The notes under the pieces: model-generated
Databases searched by the model: none
The model's input: the letters and a program-made list of their open reading frames with translations, nothing else
Told to the model about the DNA's origin: nothing
Shown here: positions 34,972-43,205 of the stretch, piece by piece
Numbering within the stretch: the stretch's first letter is position 1
How the letters are laid out: each line of letters starts with the position of its first letter
Source of the DNA: Rhodococcus qingshengii
Lineage (GTDB): Bacteria; Actinomycetota; Actinomycetes; Mycobacteriales; Mycobacteriaceae
NCBI RefSeq assembly: GCF_021025955.1
Contig: NZ_JAJNCL010000015.1
Span: 1-64,000, forward strand
DNA length: 64,000 nt
Reading direction: 5' to 3'
Position numbers and translations under genes: made by a program

Positions 34972-35274
34972 ATGGCAACTGACTACGACGCACCGAGGCG
35001 TACAGAGTCCGACGAGGTTTCGGAGGACTCGCTCGAGGAGCTGAAGGCGCGACGCAACGAAGCGCAGTCAGCCGTCGTCGACATCGACGAGACGGACACC
35101 GCGGAGTCCTTCGAGCTGCCGGGTGCCGACCTTTCCGGCGAGGAACTCTCGGTTCGAGTTGTTCCGAAGCAGGCAGACGAGTTCACGTGTTCGAGCTGCT
35201 TCCTGGTTCATCACCGCAGCCGCCTGGCCAGTGATGCCAACGGACAGCTCGTATGCATGGACTGCGCTGCCTGA
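34972..35274 (+). CDS. DUF4193 family zinc-ribbon protein (Rv2699c-like)
   Basis: The 100-residue protein equals Rv2699c in length. It has an acidic N-terminal half (DYDAPRRTESDEVSEDSLEEL) and a C-terminal zinc ribbon with two CxxC pairs: FTCSSCFLVHHRSRL and VCMDCAA. DUF4193 proteins are highly conserved in actinobacteria, but I know of no settled function; the ribbon suggests contact with the transcription or translation machinery. ATG 34972 is chosen by family length. Confidence 0.9.
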   Translation: MATDYDAPRRTESDEVSEDSLEELKARRNEAQSAVVDIDETDTAESFELPGADLSGEELSVRVVPKQADEFTCSSCFLVHHRSRLASDANGQLVCMDCAA

Positions 35275-35287
35275 TCTCCCTTCCCGG

Positions 35288-35317
35288 TGGTCGACCCGTC
35301 AGCTCGAGGGTCGACCA
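35288..35317. terminator. Hairpin between convergent DUF4193 and DUF3093
   Basis: TGGTCGACCC (35288-35297) and GGGTCGACCA (35308-35317) pair over 10 bp with a 10-nt loop. They lie between two gene ends, consistent with a bidirectional terminator. Confidence 0.55.
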
Positions 35318-35354
35318 AGGGTCGGGAAGTACTGCTTTGCTGTGACCGCGCTGG

Positions 35355-35852
35355 TCAGCGATCCAGCGCAGCCAGCAGATCAGCGGGACGACGTGTGCTC
35401 ACCAACCAGTACGGCGTGGGATCCTCCGGGTCGTCGAGCACGATCAACACCATTGTCTTGACCCATGGGCGATGCTGGACGAATGCCGACGGATCGAGTT
35501 GGCGCCCCATCGCAGCACTCTTCGCGGAAGCCGGCACTGCTGCCGCCCGTGAAATCAATTCGACCGGCAGGTGGGCTCTACCCACGTGCAGTTCCTTCAC
35601 CCCTGCTGTCTCCACCACCTCGACACGCATCCGGCTGAGCCAGAACGCGGCCCAGATCGGGATGGGGAGCAGTACGACGTACGCCAGGTACGAGAGAAGC
35701 CCCGGGCGGCCCATGTGGACCTCGGCCGCGAGGAGTCCGGCTACGGCCAGTCCGGCGATCCACCACCAGATCGGCACCCACAGGCGCTCGGAGTACAGCG
35801 TCGTGGACGAGGGCGTTGTGGTGGCGACGTCAGGTCGAGATGTTTCGGGCAC
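35355..35852 (-). CDS. DUF3093 membrane protein (Rv2698-like)
   Basis: The 165-residue protein has two transmembrane helices (about 25-45 and 50-70; [18 protein letters not shown] and [15 protein letters not shown]) and a C-terminal soluble domain ending with [25 protein letters not shown]. This matches DUF3093; function is unknown. GTG 35852 is the start: TATCCT lies exactly 6 nt upstream (35859-35864), indicating a leaderless mRNA. It is divergent from dut with 41 bp between starts. Confidence 0.88.
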   Translation of the reverse strand: MPETSRPDVATTTPSSTTLYSERLWVPIWWWIAGLAVAGLLAAEVHMGRPGLLSYLAYVVLLPIPIWAAFWLSRMRVEVVETAGVKELHVGRAHLPVELISRAAAVPASAKSAAMGRQLDPSAFVQHRPWVKTMVLIVLDDPEDPTPYWLVSTRRPADLLAALDR

Positions 35853-35858
35853 CTGTCA

Positions 35859-35885
35859 AGGATAGTCCGTCGCTACGAGTAGTCT
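35859..35885. promoter_or_regulatory. Divergent leaderless promoters for DUF3093 and dut
   Basis: On the minus strand TATCCT (35859-35864) ends 6 nt before GTG 35852. On the plus strand TAGTCT (35880-35885) ends 8 nt before the dut GTG 35894, leaving a leader of only 1-2 nt. Neither gene has a Shine-Dalgarno site. Confidence 0.5.
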
Positions 35886-35893
35886 TGGCCCAC

Positions 35894-36388
35894 GTGAGCG
35901 ACCATCTCTCCATCGCCTTGAAGCGACTGGATCCAGACCTGCCGGTTCCACAGCGTGCGCATCCCGGAGATGCGGGTGTGGATCTGTGCTCCACCAGCGA
36001 CGTCACCATCGAACCCGGCCACCGAACACTGGTCGGAACGGGGATTGCGATCGCTCTGCCGGTGGGCACCGTCGGATTGATCCATCCGCGTTCCGGCCTC
36101 GCCGCCAAATCGGGACTGTCGATCGTGAATGCGCCCGGAACAGTGGACGCGGGATACCGGGGCGAGCTCAAGGTCTGCTTGATCAATCTCGATCCGGCCA
36201 CAGCCATCGACATCCGCCGCGGTGACCGAATCGCTCAGCTCGTGGTTCAACGAGTCGAACTTCCGGTTTTCGAGGAAGTCGAGTCGCTGGACGACACGAC
36301 CAGAGGGACCGGAGGCTACGGTTCCAGCGGCGGTCACGCGATACTCGATACCGATGCGCCTGGCGCGGTAGTCGGAGAGGGAGTCTGA
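35894..36388 (+). CDS. dut: dUTP diphosphatase
   Basis: This 164-residue trimeric dUTPase hydrolyses dUTP to dUMP, keeping uracil out of DNA and feeding dTMP synthesis. All five motifs are present: [46 protein letters not shown] and the C-terminal [12 protein letters not shown] that closes the active site. Mtb Dut is 154 residues. GTG 35894 is preferred over longer readings by family alignment and by the near-leaderless promoter. It ends 3 bp before the DUF3710 start. Confidence 0.96.
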   Translation: MSDHLSIALKRLDPDLPVPQRAHPGDAGVDLCSTSDVTIEPGHRTLVGTGIAIALPVGTVGLIHPRSGLAAKSGLSIVNAPGTVDAGYRGELKVCLINLDPATAIDIRRGDRIAQLVVQRVELPVFEEVESLDDTTRGTGGYGSSGGHAILDTDAPGAVVGEGV

Positions 36389-36391
36389 ATC

Positions 36392-37231
36392 ATGTTCGGA
36401 CGCAAGAAGAAGACAGACGTCGACGAGGAACCCACCAGCTTCTTCGGTGACGAGAACGACGAGTCGGTGGAGGTCGACGAGGTCGAAGAAGGCTTCGACG
36501 ACGCCGCCGGTGACGAATTCGGCGACGAGTCGCAGGGCCCCTACGACATCACGGAGATCGATTCCGACGATCCGACGGCAGGCCGCGACGGTCAGCGTCT
36601 TGATCTCGGATCCGTTCTGGTGCCGATGCCGACCGGCGGACAGTTGCAGGTCGAGATGGCGCCCAACGGTTCGCCGCAGGCCGTGCACCTGGTCACCGAG
36701 CACGGCCGCATCACCGTTGCCGCCTACGCCGCTCCGAAATCGCCCGGTCAGTGGCGTGAAGTCGTTGCCGAGCTCGCGCAGTCGCTTCGCGACGACAATT
36801 CCGCGGTGAGCGTCGAGAACGGACCGTGGGGCCGTGAACTGGCTGCCGTGACGGCCAACATGGACCTGCGATTCATCGGAGTCGACGGTCCACGGTGGAT
36901 GGTGCGCTGCGTGGTCGCGGGTCCGAGTGGATCCACCGCCGCGAACGCCCCTTTGGTGGCAATCGCACGGGACATCCTGCGCGACACCGTCGTCAACCGA
37001 GGATCAGAGCCGCATCCGGTGCGGACACCGCTGCCCGTCGTGCTCCCGCAGGTACTTGCCGAGCAGTTGGCGGCTGCGCACGAGCAGCAGTTGGCGGCGG
37101 CGCAGCAGCAACAGGTCGCAGCCCAACAGCAGCAGTCAGCTCCGCCGGCACCTCCGGCACCTCCGGCGCGGCCGACCCCGCCGCCGCGTAGCGGCGAATC
37201 CGGTTCTGCCATGCAGCAATTGGGTCAGTAA
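36392..37231 (+). CDS. DUF3710 family protein (Rv2696c-like)
   Basis: The 279-residue protein has a very acidic N-terminal segment (about 8-65), the DUF3710 domain (about 70-210; LDLGSVLVPMPTGGQLQVEM and DLRFIGVDGPRWMVRCVVAGP) and a low-complexity Gln/Ala then Pro-rich tail (225-270). Function is unknown. It lies 3 bp after dut with a GGAG site, so the two are one operon, as in mycobacteria. Confidence 0.9.
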   Translation: MFGRKKKTDVDEEPTSFFGDENDESVEVDEVEEGFDDAAGDEFGDESQGPYDITEIDSDDPTAGRDGQRLDLGSVLVPMPTGGQLQVEMAPNGSPQAVHLVTEHGRITVAAYAAPKSPGQWREVVAELAQSLRDDNSAVSVENGPWGRELAAVTANMDLRFIGVDGPRWMVRCVVAGPSGSTAANAPLVAIARDILRDTVVNRGSEPHPVRTPLPVVLPQVLAEQLAAAHEQQLAAAQQQQVAAQQQQSAPPAPPAPPARPTPPPRSGESGSAMQQLGQ

Positions 37232-37252
37232 CAGATTTTTTCAGGGTTTCTT

Positions 37253-37978
37253 TCAAGCGCTCGCGGTGGTATCGGATTCGATCGCCGCGAGCGCTTTGAT
37301 GCAGGTGGACCCGAGAACGGCGGGGTCGCGCCCGATCATGTCGAGCGTCGTCGTGGCGACTGCGCTGCGGGGGAGTGCATTCGCCCAGGCTTGCGCCACC
37401 GCCGCCGGATGAACCGGGTCGTCCACTGCCGAAGCGATGCCGACCGGAACGCCCACCGCCTGTAACGCGCTCTCGCTGAGCGAGGTGTACGACGCCGCCT
37501 CGTCGAGCGCGGCCGCGAGATCGGGCCACTGCGAGCGCCACGAGCGCTCGAGTTCGGCTCCGAGCCACGCCGGACTCGACGCGAGCATCGCCGCGATCAC
37601 CGCCTCCAAACCTTCGGAGCGCAGTTGCCCTGCAGTGAACCTCGCGCTCGCCGCTGCGGGTGCGTCGTCCGCCGACCCGATCCAGGCCGGAAGCGCTGCC
37701 AACACACTCACTGTTCGATCGGGGTTGGCGGCGGCCCACTGGAGCGCAACGGCCGCCCCGATCGAGACGCCTCCGACGATGATTCGGCCGTGCGTGTCCG
37801 CGGCTCTGTCCATCGCGTCCAGATAGCCGTCCACGACACGCCGAGGGTCCGGTTCAATTGCGACGATGCGCACACCCAGAGCCGCCAGCGGCGCCCGGAA
37901 TGCGCGGTCCGCGAAGTGAGCGTCAGAGCCTGTACCTGGGAGAACGACGGCAACGGTCGCCGATTCTGAGTTCTGCAT
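37253..37978 (-). CDS. Alpha/beta hydrolase (Rv2695-like)
   Basis: This 241-residue alpha/beta-hydrolase-fold protein has VAVVLPGTGSDAHF at the oxyanion strand and GGVSIGAAVALQWA as the nucleophile elbow (GxSxG; Ser at about 72). Asp and His candidates lie in ASAVDDPVHPAAVA. It has no signal peptide. It lies convergent to the DUF3710 gene and divergent from the OB-fold gene, the same context as Rv2695. The substrate is unknown. Confidence 0.84.
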   Translation of the reverse strand: MQNSESATVAVVLPGTGSDAHFADRAFRAPLAALGVRIVAIEPDPRRVVDGYLDAMDRAADTHGRIIVGGVSIGAAVALQWAAANPDRTVSVLAALPAWIGSADDAPAAASARFTAGQLRSEGLEAVIAAMLASSPAWLGAELERSWRSQWPDLAAALDEAASYTSLSESALQAVGVPVGIASAVDDPVHPAAVAQAWANALPRSAVATTTLDMIGRDPAVLGSTCIKALAAIESDTTASA

Positions 37979-38116
37979 CTTTTGATCTTGCCCGGTGCCC
38001 CCGAGACGCGGACTGACCGGTGTGGTTACACGCTCGTAATGGGTCTACAGTGGCGATCACACAGCCCTTCACGTGACGCGAAACCCTTGCGTCACACATG
38101 TTCGCAGGAGCGCGCA

Positions 38117-38491
38117 ATGGCACCCGCCGCCGCAGGATATTTTCGTCGACTGACCCAGCGTCTGACCGAGGACGTCGACCAGTTGGACGCCCAGGAAATG
38201 GCCGAGTCCAACAAGGCTTCCGGAGGTCAGAAGGCTTGCGATTGTCGTCGCGGTGAAGAAGTCACGATGGTGGGCCGACTCCGCAGCGTCGACGCGTGTC
38301 CCAAGTCGGGAAATGCCAGCATCGAGGCCGAGTTCTTCGACGGCACCGAAGTGATCAATCTCGTCTGGATCGGGCGTCGCCGGATCCCGGGAATCGAGAC
38401 AGGCAAGACCCTGCTTATCCGCGGTCGTGTGGGCGAGCGTGACGGTCGCAAGGCGATCTTCAACCCGTACTACGAACTGCGCGGCGAATAG
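38117..38491 (+). CDS. OB-fold nucleic-acid-binding protein (Rv2694c-like)
   Basis: The 124-residue protein has an N-terminal helical region (about 8-40) and an OB fold of the RecG/AsnRS tRNA-anticodon type (about 47-120; TMVGRLRSVDACP, VINLVWIGRRRIPGIETGKTL, LIRGRVGERDGR, IFNPYYEL). This suggests single-stranded nucleic acid binding. ATG 38117 is fixed by AGGAG 6 nt upstream. It is followed after 52 bp by DUF3159 on the same strand. Confidence 0.87.
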   Translation: MAPAAAGYFRRLTQRLTEDVDQLDAQEMAESNKASGGQKACDCRRGEEVTMVGRLRSVDACPKSGNASIEAEFFDGTEVINLVWIGRRRIPGIETGKTLLIRGRVGERDGRKAIFNPYYELRGE

Positions 38492-38543
38492 GCGCGTTTC
38501 CCGCATTTACCGTGCAACTCGGTGACTGTGGCACCCTCAACAG

Positions 38544-39257
38544 GTGACTGAAACACAACAGCGATCGGTAATCGACCAACTCGGCGGGCTGAGTGGTCTG
38601 ATCTATTCGTCTTTGCCGATTCTGATTTTTGTCCCGGTCAACAGCATCTGGAACCTCACCGCGGCAATCTGGGCCGCCTTGGGCGTCGCCGTCGCGATCG
38701 CGGCCTGGCGCCTCTTCCGCAAGGATTCCCTCCAACCCGCCATTTCCGGGTTTCTCGGAGTCGGAGTCTCCGCGTTCATTGCCTATCGCACCGGCGACGC
38801 CAAAGGATATTTCCTCTTCGGTATCTACACGAGCCTCGCCTACGGCGCGGTCTTCCTGATTTCCATCCTCGTCCGCTGGCCCCTCGTCGGTATCATCTGG
38901 GGCTACCTCAACGGGCACGGCAATCTCTGGCGCAAGCACCGCTCTGCCGTCCGCCTCTACGACATCGCAACGGCGGCATGGGCTCTGGTCTTCGGTGCGC
39001 GCTATCTCGTTCAGTCACAGCTCTACGACACCGACCACACCGGATGGCTCGCAGTCGCCCGTATCGGTATGGGGTGGCCACTGACGGGTCTGGTCCTGCT
39101 GGTGACCATCTGGGCCGTGCGCAGGGCGGATCGCATCGTCGAGCCGGAACCGGTCGTGGGGTCTGAAAGCAGCGAGCCCACCGCAACGGACGCGGGATCC
39201 GATGAGGTGGGCTCGGTGAATCTGACGAAGCCGCGCGAAGACCGCGATCTCAGCTGA
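38544..39257 (+). CDS. DUF3159 membrane protein (Rv2693c-like)
   Basis: This 237-residue integral membrane protein has about six hydrophobic segments (for example SLPILIFVPVNSIWNL, AAIWAALGVAVAIAAW, FLGVGVSAFIAYRTG and WPLTGLVLLVTIWAV) and the RYLVQSQLYDTDHTGWLAVARI signature of DUF3159. The C-terminus is acidic and soluble. Function is unknown. The start is GTG 38544. Its stop overlaps the convergent GNAT gene by 8 bp. Confidence 0.87.
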   Translation: MTETQQRSVIDQLGGLSGLIYSSLPILIFVPVNSIWNLTAAIWAALGVAVAIAAWRLFRKDSLQPAISGFLGVGVSAFIAYRTGDAKGYFLFGIYTSLAYGAVFLISILVRWPLVGIIWGYLNGHGNLWRKHRSAVRLYDIATAAWALVFGARYLVQSQLYDTDHTGWLAVARIGMGWPLTGLVLLVTIWAVRRADRIVEPEPVVGSESSEPTATDAGSDEVGSVNLTKPREDRDLS

Positions 39258-39543
39258 TCAGGTCCTGGTACTCAGGGTGCTTGTCGAGGAACTTCACGAC
39301 GTACGGGCACACGGGGTGAACTTTGAGGCCGCGTGCTCGTAGGTCGTCCAGCGCCTGGCGGACGAGAACCCCGGCCAACCCGAAACCTTCGAAGGCCGGG
39401 TAGATCTCGGTGTGGTTGAACGAGACGACGTCACCGGACGTGGTGTAGTCCTCGATCCCGGCAAGGTTGCCGTCGGCATGAATCTCGTAGCGGCTCTGGC
39501 CCGGATTGTCGGTGACTACGGTGTTCTCGGGTGCTTGTGCCAT
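39250..39543 (-). CDS. Small GNAT-family N-acetyltransferase (YjdJ-like)
   Basis: The 97-residue protein is a minimal GNAT domain with RYEIHADGNLAGIEDYTT, FNHTEIYPAFEGFGLAGVLVRQALDDLRARG and VCPYVVKFLDKHPEYQDL. This short form (YjdJ/ATAT10-like) keeps the acetyl-CoA-binding turn (EGFGLAG) but lacks the usual N-terminal strands. Substrate is unknown. AAGGGA lies 6 nt before ATG 39543. Confidence 0.87.
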   Translation of the reverse strand: MAQAPENTVVTDNPGQSRYEIHADGNLAGIEDYTTSGDVVSFNHTEIYPAFEGFGLAGVLVRQALDDLRARGLKVHPVCPYVVKFLDKHPEYQDLIS

Positions 39544-39576
39544 GTGATTCCCTTTCGTCGTCGGTGTGTTCGTCGG

Positions 39577-40239
39577 TCATTTCTCCAGGCGGAGTGCAAC
39601 GCGCAACTGATCCTCGGCGTCGACGGCAGCAACGAAAAGCAATTCGTCCCCGCCTTCGATGGGATCGTCCATCTGCGGAACGATCACGCGGCCGCCACGC
39701 AAGATGGTGACCAGTGCGCAGTCTCGCGGTAGTTCGAGTTTCTTGACGGCCTTACCGGCGAGCGGTGTGTTGTCGGGCAACGTGATCTCGACGAGGTTGG
39801 CCTGTCCCTGCCGCAGTGTCATCAGTTTGACCAGGTCGCCGACGGAGACGGCCTCTTCGACGAGCGAAGCGAGCATCCGCGGTGTCGAGACGGCGACGTC
39901 GACGCCCCACGACTCGTCGAAGAGCCATTCGTTGCGGGGATCGTTGACGCGGGCGACAACTCGGCGAACACCGAACTCGGTTTTCGCGAGCAGACTGAGG
40001 ACCAGGTTTGCCTTGTCGTCTCCGGTCGCGGCAATCACGACCTCGTACGACTCCATCGACGCGTCCTCGAGTCGGCTGAGTTCGCAGGCGTCCGCGTGTA
40101 CCCACTTCGCCTCGGGCACCGACTCCGGTTCGATGTGATCGAGTTTGCGTTCGATCAGCATGACGTCGTGTGAGCTTCGAATCAGCTCTCGCGCAATCGA
40201 GCGGCCTACGGCGCCGGCTCCGGCGATGGCGACCTTCAT
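39577..40239 (-). CDS. ceoC: Trk-type K+ uptake regulatory protein CeoC (TrkA family)
   Basis: The 220-residue protein has an RCK_N/Rossmann domain (about 1-130; AGAGAVGRSIARELIRSSHDVMLIER, with a terminal acidic residue suiting NAD) and an RCK_C domain (about 140-220). TrkA proteins gate K+ channels or transporters. No Trk-type channel gene is in the window. Its ATG overlaps the TGA of a 25-codon ORF (ATGA), so it is probably translationally coupled. It is in an operon with ceoB. Confidence 0.92.
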   Translation of the reverse strand: MKVAIAGAGAVGRSIARELIRSSHDVMLIERKLDHIEPESVPEAKWVHADACELSRLEDASMESYEVVIAATGDDKANLVLSLLAKTEFGVRRVVARVNDPRNEWLFDESWGVDVAVSTPRMLASLVEEAVSVGDLVKLMTLRQGQANLVEITLPDNTPLAGKAVKKLELPRDCALVTILRGGRVIVPQMDDPIEGGDELLFVAAVDAEDQLRVALRLEK

Positions 40240-40313
40240 CGAGAACTTCCAATCACGGTGTAGTGCAACACAGTCGCAGGTTTGTTGTGAGGGACGGCGT
40301 TCGGATCAGTCAT
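40236..40313 (-). CDS. 25-residue small ORF between ceoB and ceoC
   Basis: A 25-codon ORF (MTDPNAVPHNK... ending VIGSSR) starts at ATG 40313. It has a strong GGGAGG site 6 nt upstream, which itself overlaps the end of ceoB. Its TGA overlaps the ceoC ATG by the classic ATGA junction. No family is recognised. It could be a genuine small protein, or a leader whose translation carries ribosomes from ceoB into ceoC, since ceoC has no good ribosome site of its own. Confidence 0.45.
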   Translation of the reverse strand: MTDPNAVPHNKPATVLHYTVIGSSR

Positions 40314-40325
40314 CTGCGGCCTCCC

Positions 40326-40991
40326 TCAGTCGTCACTCGGCGGCTGGTTGCCGGCCAGTGCGATCGCCTCGGCGACGGTCCCCGACACGGCAGCGATGTA
40401 GACCTGATCGTCGGCCTGGATGACGGTCTTGCGGTCGGGGAGAATGCCGGTCCCGAAGCGGATGATGAAGGCGACTCTCGAACTGGTCGCGCTCTCGAGT
40501 AGTGCGATCGGTTTGCCTGCCCAATCCTCGTGCAGGGCAAGTTCGGTAATCGCAACAGTGCCCGAAGGATCGCGCCACTTCGCGGTCTGACTTTCCTTGG
40601 TCAGCGTGTGCAGGAAGCGATCCGTCGACCACGGCACGGTCGCGACTGTGGGGATGCCGAGGCGCTCGTAAACGGCGGCACGCTTGGCGTCGTAAATACG
40701 CGCGACGACGCGTTCGACGCCGAAAGTCTCGCGTGCGACGCGTGCTGCGATGATGTTGGAATTGTCTCCCGAGGACACCGCGGCAAAGGCGTCGGCGCGT
40801 TCGATGCCTGCCCGGACCAGCACGTCACGGTCGAACCCCATTCCCAGAACCTTGGTTCCCGGGAAGTCGAGATCGAGACGCAGAAACGCACTCTGATCGC
40901 GGTCGATGACGGCGACCTCATGTCCGATCCTGGTCAGAGACGCGGCGAGGGACGAACCCACCCGACCGCACCCCATGATGACGACATACAC
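40326..40991 (-). CDS. ceoB: Trk-type K+ uptake regulatory protein CeoB (TrkA family)
   Basis: The 221-residue protein has an RCK_N domain starting VVIMGCGRVGSSLAASLTRIGHEVAVIDRD (NAD-type Rossmann with terminal Asp) and an RCK_C domain (about 140-215). It is the paralogue and probable partner of CeoC; Mtb has the same pair (Rv2691/Rv2692). The start is GTG 40991 with GGAG 6 nt upstream. The 25-codon ORF begins 12 bp after its stop. Confidence 0.92.
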   Translation of the reverse strand: MYVVIMGCGRVGSSLAASLTRIGHEVAVIDRDQSAFLRLDLDFPGTKVLGMGFDRDVLVRAGIERADAFAAVSSGDNSNIIAARVARETFGVERVVARIYDAKRAAVYERLGIPTVATVPWSTDRFLHTLTKESQTAKWRDPSGTVAITELALHEDWAGKPIALLESATSSRVAFIIRFGTGILPDRKTVIQADDQVYIAAVSGTVAEAIALAGNQPPSDD

Positions 40992-41150
40992 GCCCTACTC
41001 CGTTCATGGACCCTCGTGGCGCGATTGCACGCCGAATCGAACGGTACAGCCCCTCACGGGAAGAGCAAGTACAACGGTCGCTTGCGTGCCGGTTGTCACG
41101 ACAAAAGGTGAAGTTGGGGCGCTGATGACTCCGAATCGGGTGCGACGGCT

Positions 41151-41156
41151 TACGCT
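41151..41156 (+). promoter_or_regulatory. -10 element TACGCT of leaderless APC permease gene
   Basis: TACGCT, 6 nt (TTGCAC), then GTG 41163. This favours GTG 41163 over the in-frame TTG at 41157. Confidence 0.5.
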
Positions 41157-41162
41157 TTGCAC

Positions 41163-43157
41163 GTGTCTAAGCTCTCGACCGCTACCAAGCGGCTCCTGCT
41201 CGGTCGGCCGTTCCGAAGCGACAAACTCGGGCACACGCTGCTACCCAAGCGAATTGCACTACCGGTCTTCGCGTCCGACGCGATGTCGTCGGTCGCGTAT
41301 GCCCCCGAAGAAATCTTCCTGGTTCTCTCTGTCGCGGGTATTTCCGCGTACGCGTACACGCCCTGGATCGGCTTGTCTGTAGCCATCGTCATGGCTGTGG
41401 TGGTGGCGAGTTACCGCCAGAACGTGCACGCTTACCCGTCCGGTGGCGGCGACTACGAGGTCGCAACGGTCAACTTGGGCCCGACCGCCGGTCTGACCGT
41501 CGGTAGCGCGCTGATGGTCGACTACGTGCTGACCGTCGCGGTGTCGATTTCGTCGGCGGCGTCGAACATCGGCTCGGCCCTGCCGTTCGTCGCGCAGCAC
41601 AAGGTGTTGTTCGCGGTCGCGGCGATCGTGTTGCTGACGGCGGTCAACCTTCGCGGCATCCGTGAATCCGGCACGGCGTTCGCAATTCCGACGTACGCAT
41701 TCATCGTCGGTATGTTCCTGATGCTCGGGTGGGGATTCTTCCGGATCTACGTCCTCGGTGAGGATGTGCACGCGGAATCGTCGTCGTTCACTCTGAACGC
41801 CGAGGACTCGCATCTGTACGGAATTGCCTTCGCGTTCCTGATCGCGCGCGCATTTTCCTCGGGTTGTGCCGCACTGACCGGCGTCGAGGCCATCAGCAAC
41901 GGCGTACCGGCGTTCCAGAAGCCGAAGTCGCGCAACGCTGCCACTACCTTGCTGCTGCTCGGCTCGATCGCCATCGTCTTGCTGATGGGCATCATCATCC
42001 TGGCTCAGAAGATCGGCATCGTCTACGCACACAATCCGCAGGAACAGCTGGTCGGGGCGCCGGAGGGGTACCACCAGAAGACCCTGATCGCGCAGATCGC
42101 CGAAGCCGTGTTCAGTGGTTTCCCGATCGGATTCTTCTTCATGGCGATCGTCACGGCACTGATCTTGGTTCTGGCCGCGAACACCGCCTTCAACGGATTC
42201 CCGGTACTCGGATCGATCCTGGCACAGGACCGGTACCTACCGCGTCAGCTGCACACGCGCGGCGACCGACTGGCATTCAGCAACGGAATCCTCTTCCTGT
42301 CCGGTGCTGCCATCGCATTCGTCGTGGTGTTCGGCGCCGAGGTCACCAAGCTCATCCAGCTGTACATCGTCGGCGTCTTCGTCTCGTTCGTGCTCAGTCA
42401 GACGGGCATGATCAAGCACTGGACTCGGCATCTGAAGTCCGAGACCGACAAGTCACAGCGGGCCCGCATGCAGCGCTCGCGAGTGATCAATTCGATCGGT
42501 CTGGCCATGACCGCCACCGTCTTGATCATCGTTCTGATCACCAAGTTCGCTGCCGGCGCGTGGATCGCCATCGTCGCGATGGTCGCGATCTTCATCGTGA
42601 TGAAGATGATCCGCAAGCACTACGACAGCGTCGCCGCCGAGCTCGAGGAGCAGGAGTGGGACGGCGTGCTGCCCAGTCGCACGCACTCGATCGTGCTCGT
42701 CTCGAAGCTGCACATGCCGACCATGCGAGCTCTCGCCTACGCGCGAGCAACGCGACCGGACACTCTCGAAGCCATCACGGTCAACGTGGACGAGCCCGAC
42801 ACGCGTGCGCTCGTGCGTGAATGGGAGAAGAGCGACGTAACGGTTCCGCTCAAGGTGATCGAGTCGCCGTACCGCGAAATCACCAAGCCGGTTCTCGACT
42901 ACGTCAAGCGTGTACGACGTGATGCTCCGCGTGACGTCGTCACCGTGTTCATCCCCGAGTACGTCGTCGGACACTGGTGGGAGCAGATCCTGCACAACCA
43001 AAGCGCGCTCCGCCTCAAGAGTCGCCTGCTCTTCCAGCCCGGTGTGATGGTGACGAGCGTTCCTTGGCAGCTGAGTTCGTCGGCAAAAGCGAAGCCGCTC
43101 GACATCGAGAAGACCGCAGGTGCGACGCGTCGTGGGTACGACACCGGCGAGAAATGA
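41163..43157 (+). CDS. APC-superfamily amino acid permease (Rv2690c-like)
   Basis: This protein of about 664 residues has 12 predicted membrane helices in the first 460 residues, with the APC signature ASDAMSSVAYAPEE and SGGGDYEVATVNLG. A large cytosolic C-terminal domain (about 490-664) follows. It probably imports amino acids, or possibly K+, since Kup-like and KimA-type permeases share this layout; the flanking ceoBC genes make K+ transport worth considering. The stop codon is within a 17-bp-spaced direct repeat (43145-43174). Confidence 0.85.
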   Translation: MSKLSTATKRLLLGRPFRSDKLGHTLLPKRIALPVFASDAMSSVAYAPEEIFLVLSVAGISAYAYTPWIGLSVAIVMAVVVASYRQNVHAYPSGGGDYEVATVNLGPTAGLTVGSALMVDYVLTVAVSISSAASNIGSALPFVAQHKVLFAVAAIVLLTAVNLRGIRESGTAFAIPTYAFIVGMFLMLGWGFFRIYVLGEDVHAESSSFTLNAEDSHLYGIAFAFLIARAFSSGCAALTGVEAISNGVPAFQKPKSRNAATTLLLLGSIAIVLLMGIIILAQKIGIVYAHNPQEQLVGAPEGYHQKTLIAQIAEAVFSGFPIGFFFMAIVTALILVLAANTAFNGFPVLGSILAQDRYLPRQLHTRGDRLAFSNGILFLSGAAIAFVVVFGAEVTKLIQLYIVGVFVSFVLSQTGMIKHWTRHLKSETDKSQRARMQRSRVINSIGLAMTATVLIIVLITKFAAGAWIAIVAMVAIFIVMKMIRKHYDSVAAELEEQEWDGVLPSRTHSIVLVSKLHMPTMRALAYARATRPDTLEAITVNVDEPDTRALVREWEKSDVTVPLKVIESPYREITKPVLDYVKRVRRDAPRDVVTVFIPEYVVGHWWEQILHNQSALRLKSRLLFQPGVMVTSVPWQLSSSAKAKPLDIEKTAGATRRGYDTGEK

Positions 43158-43174
43158 CCAGCGGCGAGAAATGA
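43145..43174 (+). repeat. Direct repeat over the permease stop codon
   Basis: CGGCGAGAAATGA occurs at 43145-43157 (ending in the permease TGA) and again at 43162-43174, 17 bp apart. Confidence 0.8.
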
Positions 43175-43205
43175 TCGGCAACACCGAAATGGCAGGCGTA
43201 GTTCG

